A DNA stretch of 64,000 nucleotides from Flaccisagitta enflata (GCA_965153355.1 OZ231126.1:68882001-68946000), one strand, 5' to 3'. Positions 42,758-57,246 are shown, counted from the first letter of the stretch. Translations and numbers: made by a program. The notes: generated from the sequence alone by a model not told the origin.

Positions 42758-45681
42758 CAGTACCGGAATCAAAGAACTGGTGATAAGGAGGGAAGCCATA
42801 TCTCTCCAATTACAAGGATATGAGATCTGAAATTTTTCTGTGGTGTGCACCTATAGTACCCCCACCCCCCGTAAGGGTTTGGAGCTGTTCCGGGCATTTT
42901 TTGTTTTTGGTTGTCAAAAATTTTTTATTTCTTAAAATCACTATTATAGGCCAAAAAATTTGTTTCAAAATTTTGTTTTTATGTTACATGTAGGCAATAC
43001 CCAGAGCTACAAATTTCATTTTTTGAAAAATATTTTTGGCCAATTTTTAAGGAAATGGCACTAAAAAAACCAAAATTTCAAAAAAATGAAAAATTGCTAT
43101 ATTTTCTAAAATAATTGGCTTAGCATGGTAATTTTTGGCATGGAAGTAGTGCTGAGAACCCTCCATGTGTATGCATTTCAACTCCCACTTGAATTTTAAA
43201 GAGTTATGGGATTTTGAAATTTTGATAATTTTGGTAAAAACATTTTTTCTTATAAAATTTTTTTTGTGAACCATTTTCATGAAATTTCATAGACAAACAA
43301 AGTAATTGATATTTTTGCTTCCAAAAAAATTTGGTCACTGCGACCCCTTAAAATTTTTTTTCTTCAAAATTGCTAAAATTGACTATTTTTCTAGGTTGAA
43401 TAAAACTGTTCCTGTTATCCGATCAACTTCATTTTTGGAGGGATTATCAACCTACATCTGCAGTAACTATGTTTTAATTTCAAGTAAATCGGATAAGTCG
43501 TTCCGGAAATATTCAAGTTCGTGGAAAGGCGATAAAATCACTGTTTCTGTGGTATTTTAATGATAAGTCTTTATATTAATAGTAAAAAAAATGAAATAAA
43601 TTGTTGCAAAAAGTGAATATGTCCCCGCATAACCAACCAATTTTTGATTTCACAGTCTCTAAAAAATAGGCACCAAAAACTGCAAAAATGCCTTTTTTGC
43701 CTTTTACATTTTTGGGTGCAACGCATACATATTATCTTTGTGGCATAGTAGTCCATGATAGGACAGATGTCCCCCCAAAATTTATTCATTTCATCATGCT
43801 TTCAGCACAAAAATTTTGGTTTAAAATGGCAAAAATGCGATTTATTGAATTTTAAGCTATTTGGGGTGTAATGCATATTAAACAACATCCCATCCCCAAA
43901 TTTTTGTGGCATGTAGTCCATGATAGACAGATGTCCCCCAACAAATTATTCATTTTTAGCACAAAATTTTGGTTTAAAATGGCAAAAATGCGATTTTGAA
44001 TTTTTGCTGTTTTTATGTAATGCATATTAAACGCTGTCTCTCCAAACTTTTTGTGGCATAGTAGTCCATGATAGGACAGATGTCCCCAAATTTATTCATT
44101 TCCGTCACGCTTTAAGCACAAAATTTGGGGAAGGGGATGTCGCTTAATATGCATTCACTAAAACAGCTTAAAAATTCAAAAAATCGCATTTTTTCCATTT
44201 TAAACCAAAATTATTGTGCTTAAAGCGTGACAAATGAATAATTTTTTGGGGACATCTGTCTATCATGGACTACTATAAAAAATTTGGGGATGATGTTGTT
44301 TAATATGCATTACACCCCAAAAATAGCATAAAAAATTCAAAAAATCACATTTTTTTCCATTTTAAACCAAAATTTTTGTGCTGAAAGCGTGACGGAAATG
44401 AATAATTTGTTGGGGGGACATCTGTCCTATCATGGACTACTATGCCACAAAAAATTTGGGGATGGGGATGTCGTTTAGTATGCATTACACAAAAACAGCT
44501 TTAAAAATTCAAAAAATCACATTTTTTGCCTTTTTAAACCAAAATGTTTGTGCTTAAAGCGTGATGGAAATGAATAAATTTTGGGGGGGACATCTGTCCT
44601 ATCATGGACTACTATGCCACAAAAAATTTGGGGATGGGGATGTTGTTTAATACGCGTTACACCCCAAAAATGTGGCAAAAAATGCCAAAAAAAGGCATTT
44701 TTTGCAGTTTTTTTGGTGCCTATTTTTTTAGAGACTGAAATCCAAAAATTTTGGTTGGTTATGCTGCAGGGACATATTCCACACCTATTTGCAACAATTT
44801 TGGAATGACTTTATTTCATTTTTAGGACACTTGTAGCTATAAAGACTTATCATTAAAATACCACAGAAACAGTGATTTTAGCTCGCCCTTTCCACTTTGA
44901 ACTTGAATATTTCCGGAACAACTTATCCGATTTACTTGAAATTTGAAACATAGTTACTGCAGATGTAGGTTGATAATCCCTCCAAAAATGAAGTTGATCG
45001 GATAACAGGAACAGTTTTTATTCAACCTAGAAAAATAGCCAATTTTAGCAATTTTTGAGAAAAAAATTTTTTTTTAAGGGGTCGCAGTGCCCAAATTTTT
45101 TTTGGAAGCAAAAAAATATCAATTATTTTGTTTGTCTATGAAATTTCATGAAAAATGGTTCACAAAAAAAAATTTTATAAGAAAAAATGTTTTTTACCAA
45201 AAATTATCAAAATTTCAAAATCCCATAACTCCTTTAAAATTCAAGTATGGGAGTTGAAATTTTGCATACACATGGAGGGTTCTCAGCACTACTTCCATGC
45301 CAAAAATTACCATGCTAAGCCAATTATTTTAGAAAATATAGCAATTTTTCATTTTTTTGAAATTTTGTTTTTTTTTAGTGCCATTTCCTTAAAAATTGGC
45401 CAAAAATATTTTTCAAAAAATGAAATTTGTAGCTCTGAGTATTGCCTACATGTAACATAAAAACAAAATTTTGAAACAAATTTTTTGGCCTACAATAGTG
45501 ATTTTAAGAAATAAAAAATTTTTGACAACCAAAAACAAAAAATGCCTGGAACAGCTCCAAACCCTTACGGGGGGTGGGGGTACTATAGGTGCACACCACA
45601 GAAAAATTTCAGATCTCATATCCTTGTAATTGGAGAGATATGGCTTCCCTCCTTATCACCAGTTCTTTGATTCCGGTACTG
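42758..45681. mobile_element. 2.9-kb foldback element, TA duplication, one arm only
   Basis: Starts CAGTACCGGAATCAAAGAAC, ends with its complement (GTTCTTTGATTCCGGTACTG), bordered by TA (42756-42757, 45682-45683). The left arm of the large repeat has the uninterrupted site at 573-574. The element is almost one giant palindrome centred near 44200; inner parts carry direct subrepeats with CATGATAGGACAGATGTCCC and AATGCATATTAAAC. No transposase frame: non-autonomous, Tc1/mariner-type by target site and CAGT ends. Confidence 0.9.
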
Positions 45682-45719
45682 TATGTTTAATCTCAGCCAC
45701 GAAAAACGAAGCCAAAGAA

Positions 45720-46235
45720 CGATGTAAACGATGAAAGAACGTGTTCATCCTGTACGGAAATAATGAAAGAACGTGTTCATCCTGTATGGAAATTATGAAA
45801 GAGCGGTTTCATCCTGTGTGGAAGTGATGGAAGAGCGGGTTCATCCTGTATGGAAATGATGGAAGAGCGTGATCATCCTGTGTGGAAATGATGGAAGAGC
45901 GTGTTCATCCTGTATAGAAATGATGGAAGAGCGTGATCATCCTGTATGAAAATGATGAAGTAGGTTCATCTTGTGTGGAAATGATGGAAGAGTGGGTACA
46001 TCTTGTGTGGAAATGATGAAAGAGTGGGTTCATCTTGTGTGGAAACGATAAAAGAGTGGGTTCATCCTGTATGGAAACGATGAAAGAGCGTGTTCATCCT
46101 GTGTGGAAATGATGAAAGAGCGTGCTCATGTTGTATGGAAATGATGGAAGAGCGTGCTCATCCTGTATGGAAATGATGAAAAAGTGGGTTCATCCTGTGT
46201 GGAAATGATAAAAGAGCGTGTCCATCTTGAATGTG
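45720..46235. repeat. 31-bp tandem repeat at right arm tip
   Basis: Mirror of 20-535 with matching unit order. Confidence 0.9.
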
Positions 46236-46290
46236 AATCATGAATATTCAGGTCTGGTCATGGTCCGGAAGGAAAGAATGGAGAGAGAAA

Positions 46291-46300
46291 GAGAGAGAAA

Positions 46301-46382
<82 letters not shown>

Positions 46383-46463
46383 TGGACTATGCTCCTGGAA
46401 ATGAGAAAAATGATACGGCTTTAGATAAGGAAAGACGAAATGGCGGAGAAATGAAGTCAGGAG

Positions 46464-46521
<58 letters not shown>

Positions 46522-46686
46522 TCCTCCTGTAAAGCCCAGGAGGCGCCTAGTCTGCCTTCTGCCATCGGCGACCGCCTGCGCGCCTGCGCGCCTGTCGAGA
46601 TTTCTCTGCGTCAGGCCGACCGCCGACCGCCGCTTCCAATCCCTACTCCTGCTTGCGTGTGTATGGTGTGTGTGTGTGTTTGTGTT

Positions 46687-46761
<75 letters not shown>

Positions 46762-46763
46762 GT

Positions 46764-46795
<32 letters not shown>

Positions 46796-46939
46796 CCAAT
46801 ACCTATTCCAATACCAATACCCAATTCCAATACCTATTCCAATACCAATACCCAATTCCAATACCTATTCCTGCTTGCGTGTGTATGGTGTGTGTGTTTG
46901 TGTTTGTGTTTGTGTTTGTGTTTGTGTGTGTGTGTGTGT

Positions 46940-47025
<86 letters not shown>
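46291..47025. repeat. Microsatellite cluster with a GC-rich island
   Basis: (GA)n 46291-46378, (TC)n 46468-46518, then a CpG-rich stretch (46530-46650, GCGCGCCTGCGCGCCTG). (GT)n blocks follow at 46665-46792 and 46885-47023, around a CCAATACCTATT minisatellite (46795-46870). Confidence 0.9.
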
Positions 47026-47479
47026 GTTGTAGCGGGGTGTAACTGTTGTGTATATTCAATATCCTTGACCTTCAAGGTTTATAGCTGGAACGCAACGACC
47101 GAAACAAATTTATCGGACTAGTTTGACTACTTTTAAATTGTATTCAAGCTTGCGTTGACAAATAATTGTTTAAATGGTATTTATTCAATTATGCACGGGT
47201 AGAGTTTGTAATTACTTAAATCGTTCGATCATTCTTGCGCTAGTGTTTGTATTCCAGCTGGAAGGGGCCACCACTTGATCGTGTCATCCAACAACTGTGA
47301 GCCTCGGCCGCAAACTCAGCAATGGAATTTATGCCAATTATCCCCTAAGGAACATCGACGTTTTGAAAATCACTGCGAGATGTTTTTGTTGAACAACATT
47401 CTTTCAGCTTTACTATCGCTACCGAAATTCTATTAACAATCGGGCAGAACATTTCGGCTTTTGCATGTTCAAATGGTGA
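47026..47479. other. No gene recognised
   Basis: Unique sequence next to the XKR-like pseudogene. It could hold its 3' end but shows no conserved motif. Confidence 0.4.
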
Positions 47480-48150
47480 AACCGTAAGTCCGAAGATGAG
47501 ATGTAAAAAGCAAAATATAATTGTGAAAACAAGCGCGTTCATGGCATTTAGAGCTTTGGTAATCTGTACATGAAGCTGTGCGGCAGATCAAATTTGCCCC
47601 GTATGTTATAAAAGAGGTATGGCAAAAATCACCAAAAAAGAATGAGCAACAGAGCGAATGATTCGCCAGTAAGTTGTCTGCAATATTGGGTAGTTCCGCG
47701 GGCACATTGCGAATACGCCGAAAAGGACAGCTGCTTGGTTGCTCCAAAGAAAATCTTAAATGAATGTACCGAAGAATCTGAACTGCATCGTGGCTGAAAT
47801 TATGCCGGTAGACATGAATAACAAAATCAAAATGAGAGTCGCATTGTTTTGACAGCGTTTATACATGAGACTAAGGTCTTTATTATACTGGCTGTTGAGG
47901 TTATGATAGAAAACACTTGAAGAGCAGAAATTCCTTGAAAAGTGTCTCCATTTTCAAAAGGGCCTCCCTCAAAAAGCAGACTATTAAAGATGTTGCCGTT
48001 GTAAGTTTTGTTGTTCATGTAGTAGTCGTTCGCTTACTGCAATGGCACTCCACTGAGTAAAAAGTTGAGGGGTGGATTCAAGAAAAACTTCGTAAATCTT
48101 TGTTGAACTTGCGAGATTTTCTATCATGCAACAAAGAAAAGCATACCATG
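47480..48150 (-). pseudogene. XK-related (XKR) family protein, decayed
   Basis: A frame from about 48150 has KIYEVFLESTPQLFTQW, matching the conserved E-x-x-PQL-x-x-Q element of XKR proteins (phospholipid scramblases and relatives, multi-pass plasma-membrane proteins). It shifts frame near 48030, continuing as FNSLLFEGGPFENGD and ISALQVFSIITSTASIIK. Further hydrophobic segments follow (LILILLFMSTGIISA; FLVIFAIPLL) with more stops and shifts. Likely a processed or duplicated pseudogene fragment. Family call from short motifs only. Confidence 0.4.
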
Positions 48151-48547
48151 TGGATCCAAAAAAAAAAAAAGAAAAAAAAAAAGACGCACCCATTTATCAA
48201 TTGAGAAAACAGATATAAAAAATGATCTTAACTATTTTCAAAAAAAATATTTTGAAAGATTTTCAAAAAAAATATTTTGAAAGATTTTCAAAAAAATTTT
48301 CAATCAAGATCAATCCCAGATATGTATCTCAAACGGTTTAGATGTTACAGCTTTGCAAAGAGAAGCACTAATTTGTGAAAATGTATTTTTATACAGGGAT
48401 TGCGAGACTGAAATGGGCAATGTTTTCACTCAAACTAATGCCACTATACGAAAATCACACGGATAATTGCCGGGAACGGGCTTGTTAAAAGAGCGCGCGT
48501 TTGTCACGCGTTATGTGGCGCATTTTTAAAGCTCAGCCGTAGGGTAT
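48151..48547. other. A-rich tandem repeat and unassigned sequence
   Basis: Poly-A/poly-T segments and a TTTTGAAAGATTTTCAAAAAAA tandem (48235-48300, quoted across one unit edge). No gene. Confidence 0.4.
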
Positions 48548-48808
48548 GGGGGCGTTTCTTGTCAAAGACGATCGCGTTTTGAAAGGGCCACTCGGTCGCT
48601 CGCTACGTTTCTTGGCTCGCACCGCTCACTCCGCTCACTCGCTCCGCAGCGCTCTGCTTCGCTACGCTCGCTTGCTCCGTTCATGGGCTCGCTCACTCAC
48701 TTCGCTCACTCCTTGGTGGGACGGTTGAAATTCTTGAATATGTGTTCTCACTGTTATCGCGTTTCACAGGAACAAACGCGTTTTTGGTGCTCACAAGAAA
48801 CACGCCCT
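48548..48808 (+). mobile_element. Short inverted-ended element, family C, copy 1
   Basis: Ends GGGGGCGTTTCTTGTC and ACAAGAAACACGCCCTC. The interior has TCAAAGACGATCGCGTTTTG, then GCTCACTCCGCTCACTCGC and TTATCGCGTTTCAC. Non-coding. Confidence 0.7.
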
Positions 48809-48820
48809 CAGTCGTAGGTA

Positions 48821-49375
48821 CAGTAAATCATAACAGCCTAAACTGGAGGAGGTAAAGTGTCTTACTTCATTTGACAAACTTGATATTTGAAATATAAGTT
48901 CATTTTGATGCTTTTGTCCCTGAGTTTTTTGGTTGCTATGGAAACCAAAATTATTTTTTCAAACATTTATAACCACTAAAATATCATATTTTGAGAAATA
49001 TTGTCAGGAACATTGCTCTGAATTTGCTACAACTTTCACATGTCCTGTAAGAATATTGCCTAAAAATTTGCTAGGGAGCATCAGCGGTTGCTAGGTGTGA
49101 TGCCCAGCAACGGCCTAACGCAGCAATATTCTTACAGAACATACTGTGGAAAGTTTAGCAAATCTAATTTTGAGCAATGTTCATGAAAATATTTCAAATA
49201 TTGATATTTTAGTGGTTATAAATGTTTGAAAAATAATTTTGGTTTCCACAATGAAACTCCAGGGACAAAAGCATCGAGTGAACAACTTATATTTCAAATA
49301 TCAAGTTTGTCAAATGAAATTAAGACACTTAAATACCTTCCTCCAGTTTAGGCTGTTATTCCACGAACCCCACTG
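48821..49375. mobile_element. TA-flanked MITE
   Basis: Ends CAGTAAATCATAACAGCC and GGCTGTTATTCCACGAACCC then CACTG, bordered by TA (48819-48820, 49376-49377). Long inverted arms include TAAACTGGAGGA and TTTGACAAACTTGATATTTG. The centre near 49090 has GGTTGCTAGGTGTGATGCCC. Confidence 0.8.
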
Positions 49376-49377
49376 TA

Positions 49378-50053
49378 TGTTTCTGTTGATAACAAGAATC
49401 TAGATTGTTCCCGTGAAGCGCGTTTACAGCGTCAACACCTACTACTATCTTGTTCAAATCAAGAGTCCGCGCGATGACATTAAGTCCCCCTTTGGTATCA
49501 GATTGATAGAAAACTCTAATTTTTTGTGATGAATGTTTATTTAAGCATCTTTGGGTATTCAATGTGTTTCATATAACCTTTTCTATGTTATCAGAGAGCT
49601 TAATAACTTATTTCAGTGTTACCTATCAATTAATTTCAGGAGCAATTTTGACCACTTTCTTGTTTTGAGAGGTATGCACTCAATTTGATGTAAAATCTAA
49701 ACGGCTAGAGCTAGTAAGCTCTGCTTGGCGGCATTTGAAAGCCCTTTTGCAGCTCTTTACATCGGTCACCGATTTTCCTATGTTTCTGTAACTGATAAGT
49801 GCAGAAACATGAAAAATACATGCCTGAATTTCGAAAAGAAATTCTTGTCTAATTCATCAGCATAGTTTAAGGTGAACTCTTTTACTCTTTTTGCTCTAAA
49901 ATCCAAACGAATTGAGCTACAATGCTCTGCTTGGCGGCATTTGATCGCATTTTTGAAGAGCTTTCTAACGGTCACCGGTTTTCCTAGGGTTTTCTTCACC
50001 ATTTGGATGAAATATGACAAAAACTACCGGACTCTTGTTTTGAACAAGTACTT
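49378..50053. repeat. 205-bp direct duplication between family C copies
   Basis: Two related blocks, about 49690-49795 and 49895-50000, share GCTCTGCTTGGCGGCATTTGA and ACGGTCACCGGTTTTCCTA-type sequence (first block: ATCGGTCACCGATTTTCCTA). No gene seen. Confidence 0.6.
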
Positions 50054-50325
50054 AGGGCGTGTTTCTAGTGAAGATGAAAAACGCGTTTGTACCCGTGAAA
50101 CGCGATAACAGCATGAACACATATTCAAGATTTTCAACTGTCCCACAAGGGAGTGAGCGAAGTGAGTGAGCGAGCCCATGAACGGAGCAAGCGAGCAAAG
50201 CGAGCCTAGCAAAGCGGAGCGCTGCAGAGCGAGTGAGCGGAGTGAGCGGTGCAAGCGAACGAACATAGCGAGCGACTGAGTGGCAGGTTCAAAACGCGAT
50301 CGTCTTTGACTAGAAACGCCCCCTT
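50054..50325 (-). mobile_element. Family C element, copy 2
   Basis: Inverted relative to copy 1: AGGGCGTGTTTCTAGTG, AACGCGTTTGTACCCGTG, GAGTGAGCGAAGTGAGTGAG, GCGATCGTCTTTGACTAG, AAACGCCCCC. Confidence 0.7.
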
Positions 50326-50929
50326 ACGCCATAAAAAACGCAATTTTCTTTAGAAGACTTGAATCTTTGATAATTTAGTTCTTCAAATTTTTGGAAGAGG
50401 GCATGTATGTTTAGGACTAGTGTCCACTATGACCCCCCTGAGTTGAAGAAGGTGCCTGGGCCGTATTTGAGCAAGGATTAAAAGGGTTTTGCCAACATGT
50501 TCACTCAAAGCTGGATCCCAAATTGAAGCGTTTTCATCAATCTCTTGTAAGGCTTCTCCCTTATCCAGGAGGTGGTTAATGATACCAGGACCTCAATTCT
50601 TTAACAGATTTACCTTTTGTTATTACTAGGAACAATCAAAGAGAGGAAAAGAGGAAAAATGGCGTTGGGGACTGAATATATTTTGTAGAAACCAATTTAG
50701 AGATAGCAAAACTCAAATTGGGCAAATTTTGTGTGAGTTTCAGAATGGAACAAAGATTGGCTTATATCTGTAAAACGGCTAATCATAGCCTCTTAAGACC
50801 AAGTTTTTTGAACTCCTCACATGAAAACACATCCAAAATACTTCAGAGAGCAGCACTCCATGGCCAGTAATGTGCCTTTATCCTTGTGCATGTAGATTGC
50901 GTTTTTTTTTTTGGCCTAAGTAGTATTCA
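50326..50929. other. No gene recognised
   Basis: 600 bp of unique sequence without long frames or TIRs. Confidence 0.4.
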
Positions 50930-51135
50930 GAAATTTCAACCATACCACGAGGGAGTGAGCGAAGTGAGTGAGCGAGCCGGTGAACGGCGCCAGCCAGCAA
51001 AGCGAGCAAAACGATGCAGAGCGCTGTGGAGCGAGTGAGCGGAGTAAGCGGTACCAGCGAACAAATGTTGTGAGCGAGAGAGTGCCCTGTTCAAAACGCG
51101 ATTGTCGCGATTGTCACAAGTAGAAACTGGCCAGT
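50930..51135 (-). mobile_element. Family C element, copy 3 (partial)
   Basis: GAGGGAGTGAGCGAAGTGAG, GGAGCGAGTGAGCGGAGTAA, CAAAACGCGATTGTCGCG; one end is degraded. Confidence 0.65.
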
Positions 51136-51361
51136 TGTCATACACTCATTTTTTTTCTCTTAAATGCGACTTTGTCGTCGTCTCTTGTGGCGCCAACGGC
51201 TCTTGGAAATGATTGCTTTAAAACATGGAAAACAGCTGTTTGCCGATGATAATCACACTCGGGTTTTAATGTGCGTCCTCGCAAATCTATAACAGGTCAT
51301 GTCCGTCTGTCTGTTGGTTACGCTAATGCTGAAATCACGCAAAACGACTGATCCTGACATC

Positions 51362-52349
51362 TTTTTAGTCGCGTGAACGCGACTCTAGAAGCCGCTATGT
51401 CGGTCGGTCTGTTGGTCGGTCGGTCCGTCACATTTTTGAAATATAGCTTTTGTCTTCATTTTAAAGGTACTTAAGACGGCAAATTTTTGAAGGAAAATTA
51501 AGTGTTTCACGATACTTTTTGCATCATTTTCAGGACAATAATGAAGCCAGAATGCTTTTAGTGGATGTTTTGTCTCTAAAGACACTTGGTGTATACCTTT
51601 TTATCATATCCGGACCTAAAATGTAATTTGAACTATGCGATTCACATGAAAACAAGCAGGAAAATGATGGTTTTTAGCAAATTTTTGCGAACAATTTTTT
51701 TCATTTTCTGTGGTCTAAATTCTAAGAAAGCCATACACAGGGAAATTTTGCATTTTGAAAAACATAGTTCTCTCTGTAATCGATTTGGAAAGAGAACTAT
51801 GTTCTTTGTTTTTTCATTTTTTCATTTTCCATGCAAATTTAGAATTTAGACCAGCCCCCTGTCAGTGACCAAAAATGAAAAAAGTAGAAATTTTCAATAA
51901 ATTCTTTTTAGTAACATTGGCTAAACTTAATCCTTTTTGCTAAATGAATGCAAATTTTTCATTTGAATATTATGTCTGACCTATCTGAAGCATTTTTATT
52001 CACTTGTCTTTCCATTTCCATTCAGTCAAAATTTCTATTTTGACCCTCTTTGAAACACAAATGTTGCCTTCGGGGGGACGCTGTCTTAAGGGTACTTTAG
52101 AGTACTTAAGGTGCTTTAGGGTACTTTAGGGTACTTTAGGGTACTTAAGGGTACTATAGGTATTAAAGGTACTATGGGGTACTTTAAGTATTTTAGGGTA
52201 TTTTAGGGTACTTTAGGGTACATTAGGTACATTAGGGTACTTAAAGGTAATTTAAGTACTTTATTCTAGTTCATTACCTTATTACCTTTATTACCTTTAT
52301 TACCTATATTACCTTTATTACCACGCGACTAAGGTTTGTTGACCTTGTT
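51362..52349 (+). mobile_element. Family A element, 1-kb form
   Basis: Head TTTTTAGTCGCGTGAACGCG then ACTCTAGAAGCCGC and GTCGGTCGGTCCGTC. About 600 bp of non-repetitive core follows, then a GGGTACTTTA decamer array (52085-52320), and tail ACCACGCGACTAAGG with TTGACCTTGTTAC. Confidence 0.75.
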
Positions 52350-52527
52350 ACATTCTTGTTTACTCTCTTTTGCCTACCCGCTTTCAGTTTCAATCAGTAG
52401 TTCCTTCATTCATTTATTCATTCAAAACGTTCACTCACACATTCTTAACCAGCGAGGCGCACATAACTTGAAAAAAAGAAAATGGTCTATGAGAACATGG
52501 TATGGACTATGAGAAAATTCTCACAGG

Positions 52528-53218
<691 letters not shown>

Positions 53219-53299
53219 CAAACATATACTTGACAGAAAGTCTATAAAGAGAAACGGAAAACAAAAAAAAGCTAAAAAATCATCCACTTTGCTTTCGTA

Positions 53300-53430
53300 G
53301 ATCCTTATAAGCTAGCCGCTGCCTCTCATATTATTGATTTGCTGTACGAAATCGATACTCTCCGAATGCTCCCACAACAATTGTGGAACGTCGTTAACGC
53401 ACGGGGAGTACATGTCCAAAAAGGCAGAAG
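53300..53430 (+). other. Possible host exon
   Basis: After TTTGCTTTCGTAG an open frame encodes PYKLAAASHIIDLLYEIDTL then RMLPQQLWNVVNARGVHV. Amino-acid and base composition look coding-like amid repeats. It runs into a family A fragment (GGATGGGCAGGGGTACC). No family recognised. Confidence 0.3.
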
Positions 53431-54036
53431 GATGGGCAGGGGTACCAATGCAACAAGGCCGGATACATGGCTACCCCTGTCGTGATTTGATTTTTCGCCA
53501 AGTTAGATACACACACCAGTCTGGATACAGCGACCAACTCAGGGTTGAGTGACCAGGGTACTGACCATGGGGTATGTGTTCTGTTTAGTTTGGGGAACAT
53601 CACCCACTATACAGTAAGTTTTTTCTAAGGCAAACTTTTTATTAAACATGGTGTTTGTTCTTTAAAATGACTTAAAATGGCAGAAATTGACGTCCCAAGT
53701 GACGCACCATTTCCGGTCTGGGTGTAAGATCAATTTTCTCTGAATTGATTGCTGAGCGCACCTCAAAGCGCGGATTATAGCAAAAGTATATATTAATTAT
53801 GATCTAGATAGCTTGTTAGTCACGATACTTTTTTTTTCGCACGTCCGTTATTAAATGACAGACTGCTACAAACAGTTCCTACTTTTGTCAGCGCTTTTCT
53901 GTTCTACTTTCTAATTGTATGTCTGACTCTTCACTTCTGTCTAGTTTTTCTGAGCTCCTGTCCTTTCGTCTCTCTGTCTATTTGTTTCTCTGTCTCTGTC
54001 CCGACCTCTCTCTGTCTTTGTCTGTCTGTCTGTCTG

Positions 54037-54088
<52 letters not shown>

Positions 54089-54345
54089 TATTTTCGCTCT
54101 CCATTTCCTTTCCCATATATGTCGATCCTCACTTCCATATGATGCTCTCTTTTTTTTATCTTTGAGGAAGGTGCCAGTGGTGCGGCTTACATCTGACAGC
54201 CTTATCAGACACCTTGGTCCAATCCATACCAAAATCTCTTCCTCTCTATCATCCTCACTTTTCTCTGCCTTCTTTTTCATCATCTGTCTTTCTGTCTTTA
54301 ACACTTAATTTACTGTTTCTTTTTTCATGACCCCATTGCAACTTC
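53431..54345. other. Family A fragment, then no gene
   Basis: CAACAAGGCCGGATACATGGC near 53451-53475 is a family A tail. The remainder is unassigned, with a (TC)n run at 54053-54086. Confidence 0.5.
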
Positions 54346-54349
54346 GCAG

Positions 54350-54640
<291 letters not shown>

Positions 54641-54867
54641 TGTTTTTCAACTTGAATTACTGTCTGTTTGTATGCTTACTTGCTTACTATGCATTTATCA
54701 TTAGACAACATTGTATATTGTATATTTACTCTCTCATAGTCTGTGTTTATAAAACGATGTTCGTGACTGTTGTTTCTCCTTTCGGTCCATTCGCCTCTCT
54801 GTCTGTCCGTCTGTTCTTCTGACGGCTTGTCTGTTGGCCTGTCATGTCTGTCGGTCTTTCCGTCTGA

Positions 54868-54905
<38 letters not shown>

Positions 54906-55570
54906 GAGCATTCACTCGTCGTTTTCTCCTTTTCCCCTCGATGGCCACACGCACGCTTGAGCCGTATTTTATGGTGCAGTGACTTTTTGAGTTTTCAGAA
55001 GGATTCCCCCATGAAATGTGTCATCCATGACATAGACCAAACTCAGGAACTCTGACTTACTTTTACAGAGCAAATTATTGAGTTAGTTCGCACCCATCAG
55101 GCCTCACGGTATCGTCATCTGTCTGGCTATCCGTCCTGGCGTCACCATCTAACTGTGTGGTTACAAATTGTATTATTTACAATCCCCAAACTCCTTTTAG
55201 ATATAAATATAGATATAAAGTATAGCAACCAAAGCAGACCCGTGGAGAGTCCTTAATTACTATCTTGTTTTTAGCAAGATAGTAATGGTTGCTACCAGTA
55301 CAAAAACTTTGACTGAAATTTATATTGTTTGTTTTTCTTCACGCCTTCACAAGTTGATATGCTTAGATTTTTAGATTATGCTTGTCCCAATCGATTCCAA
55401 TGAGTTGATGTTGTCATTGTCGTTGTCATTGTCTCTGTCATCGCCATTGGCATTGTTGCTGTTTTCGCCAGTGTTGTCGCTGTCGATGTCATTGTCGATT
55501 GTTGCCGCTGCTGTCGTTGCAGATGACATCAAAACTTGCTAGATTGTCATTGGTTTTTTCGGTGTTGCCC
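54641..55570. other. No gene recognised
   Basis: Short (TC)n at 54873-54903 and a GTTGTCATTGTC-type degenerate repeat at 55400-55520; otherwise unassigned. Confidence 0.4.
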
Positions 55571-55574
55571 CAGT

Positions 55575-55930
55575 TGTGCCGCAGCTGTCGCCGCAGCTGT
55601 CGCCGCAGCTGTCGCCGCAGCTGTCGCCGCAGCTGTCGCCGCAGCTGTCGCCGCAGCTGTCGCCGCAGCTGTCGCCGCAGCTGTCGCCGCAGCTGTCGCC
55701 GCAGCTGTCGCCGCAGCTGTCGTCGCAGCTGTCGTCGCCGCAGCTGTCGTTGTTGAAGCTTGGGGGTTTGTATTGGCTGCAATTTGCCCTTGCCAGAGGC
55801 AAGGACCGGTCCACAGCGAAAATGCTGCAGTGCTGGCCCGCCGCAGCTGTCGTCGCCGCAGCTGTCGTCGCCGCCGTCGCCGCCGCTGTCGCCGCCGCTG
55901 TCGCCGCCGCTGTCGTCAAGCTGCCTTTGA
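55575..55930. repeat. 12-bp CAGCTGTCGCCG minisatellite
   Basis: About 14 exact or near-exact units (55578-55750), then a related block at 55840-55918 after 90 bp of unique sequence. CAGCTG is palindromic. Open frames (AVAA, RRSC and QLSP repeats) exist in all three plus-strand frames because the unit is divisible by three; this is not evidence of coding. Confidence 0.9.
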
Positions 55931-56149
55931 TGACGTTTTTCTTGCCGCAATGATCTGTAAGAGAAAAAGAAAGGCAGCAGAAACGCCCCGACGGAAGACC
56001 TGATCTATGCTTTTTGCTGGTTGCACAGATTGAACTTACAAGGAGAGAGACATACCGGCAACGGCCTGAAAGGAACAGGCCGGTGATTTTAAGGTGCCCG
56101 TTGGTTTAAGATAATTTAAACAGCCATGTTGTTGTTGCTGCTGTTGCTG

Positions 56150-57240
<1,091 letters not shown>

Positions 57241-57246
57241 CATGAG

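Larger units (their letters stand above)
37382..46253. repeat. Right arm of long inverted repeat
   Basis: Reverse complement of 1-5933, 8872 bp long because of a 2924-bp insertion plus its TA duplication. The inner boundary is AACGCTTG at 37382. Removing the insertion gives 5946 bp, 13 bp different from the left arm, explained by microsatellite lengths. Mirrored features: (ATTC)n 38150-38332, (TC)n 38575-38624, MITEs 38869-39289 and 39689-40153, foldback 39300-39660, composite A element about 40310-40575, A elements about 41352-41510, 41650-41797 and 42388-42560. Confidence 0.95.
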
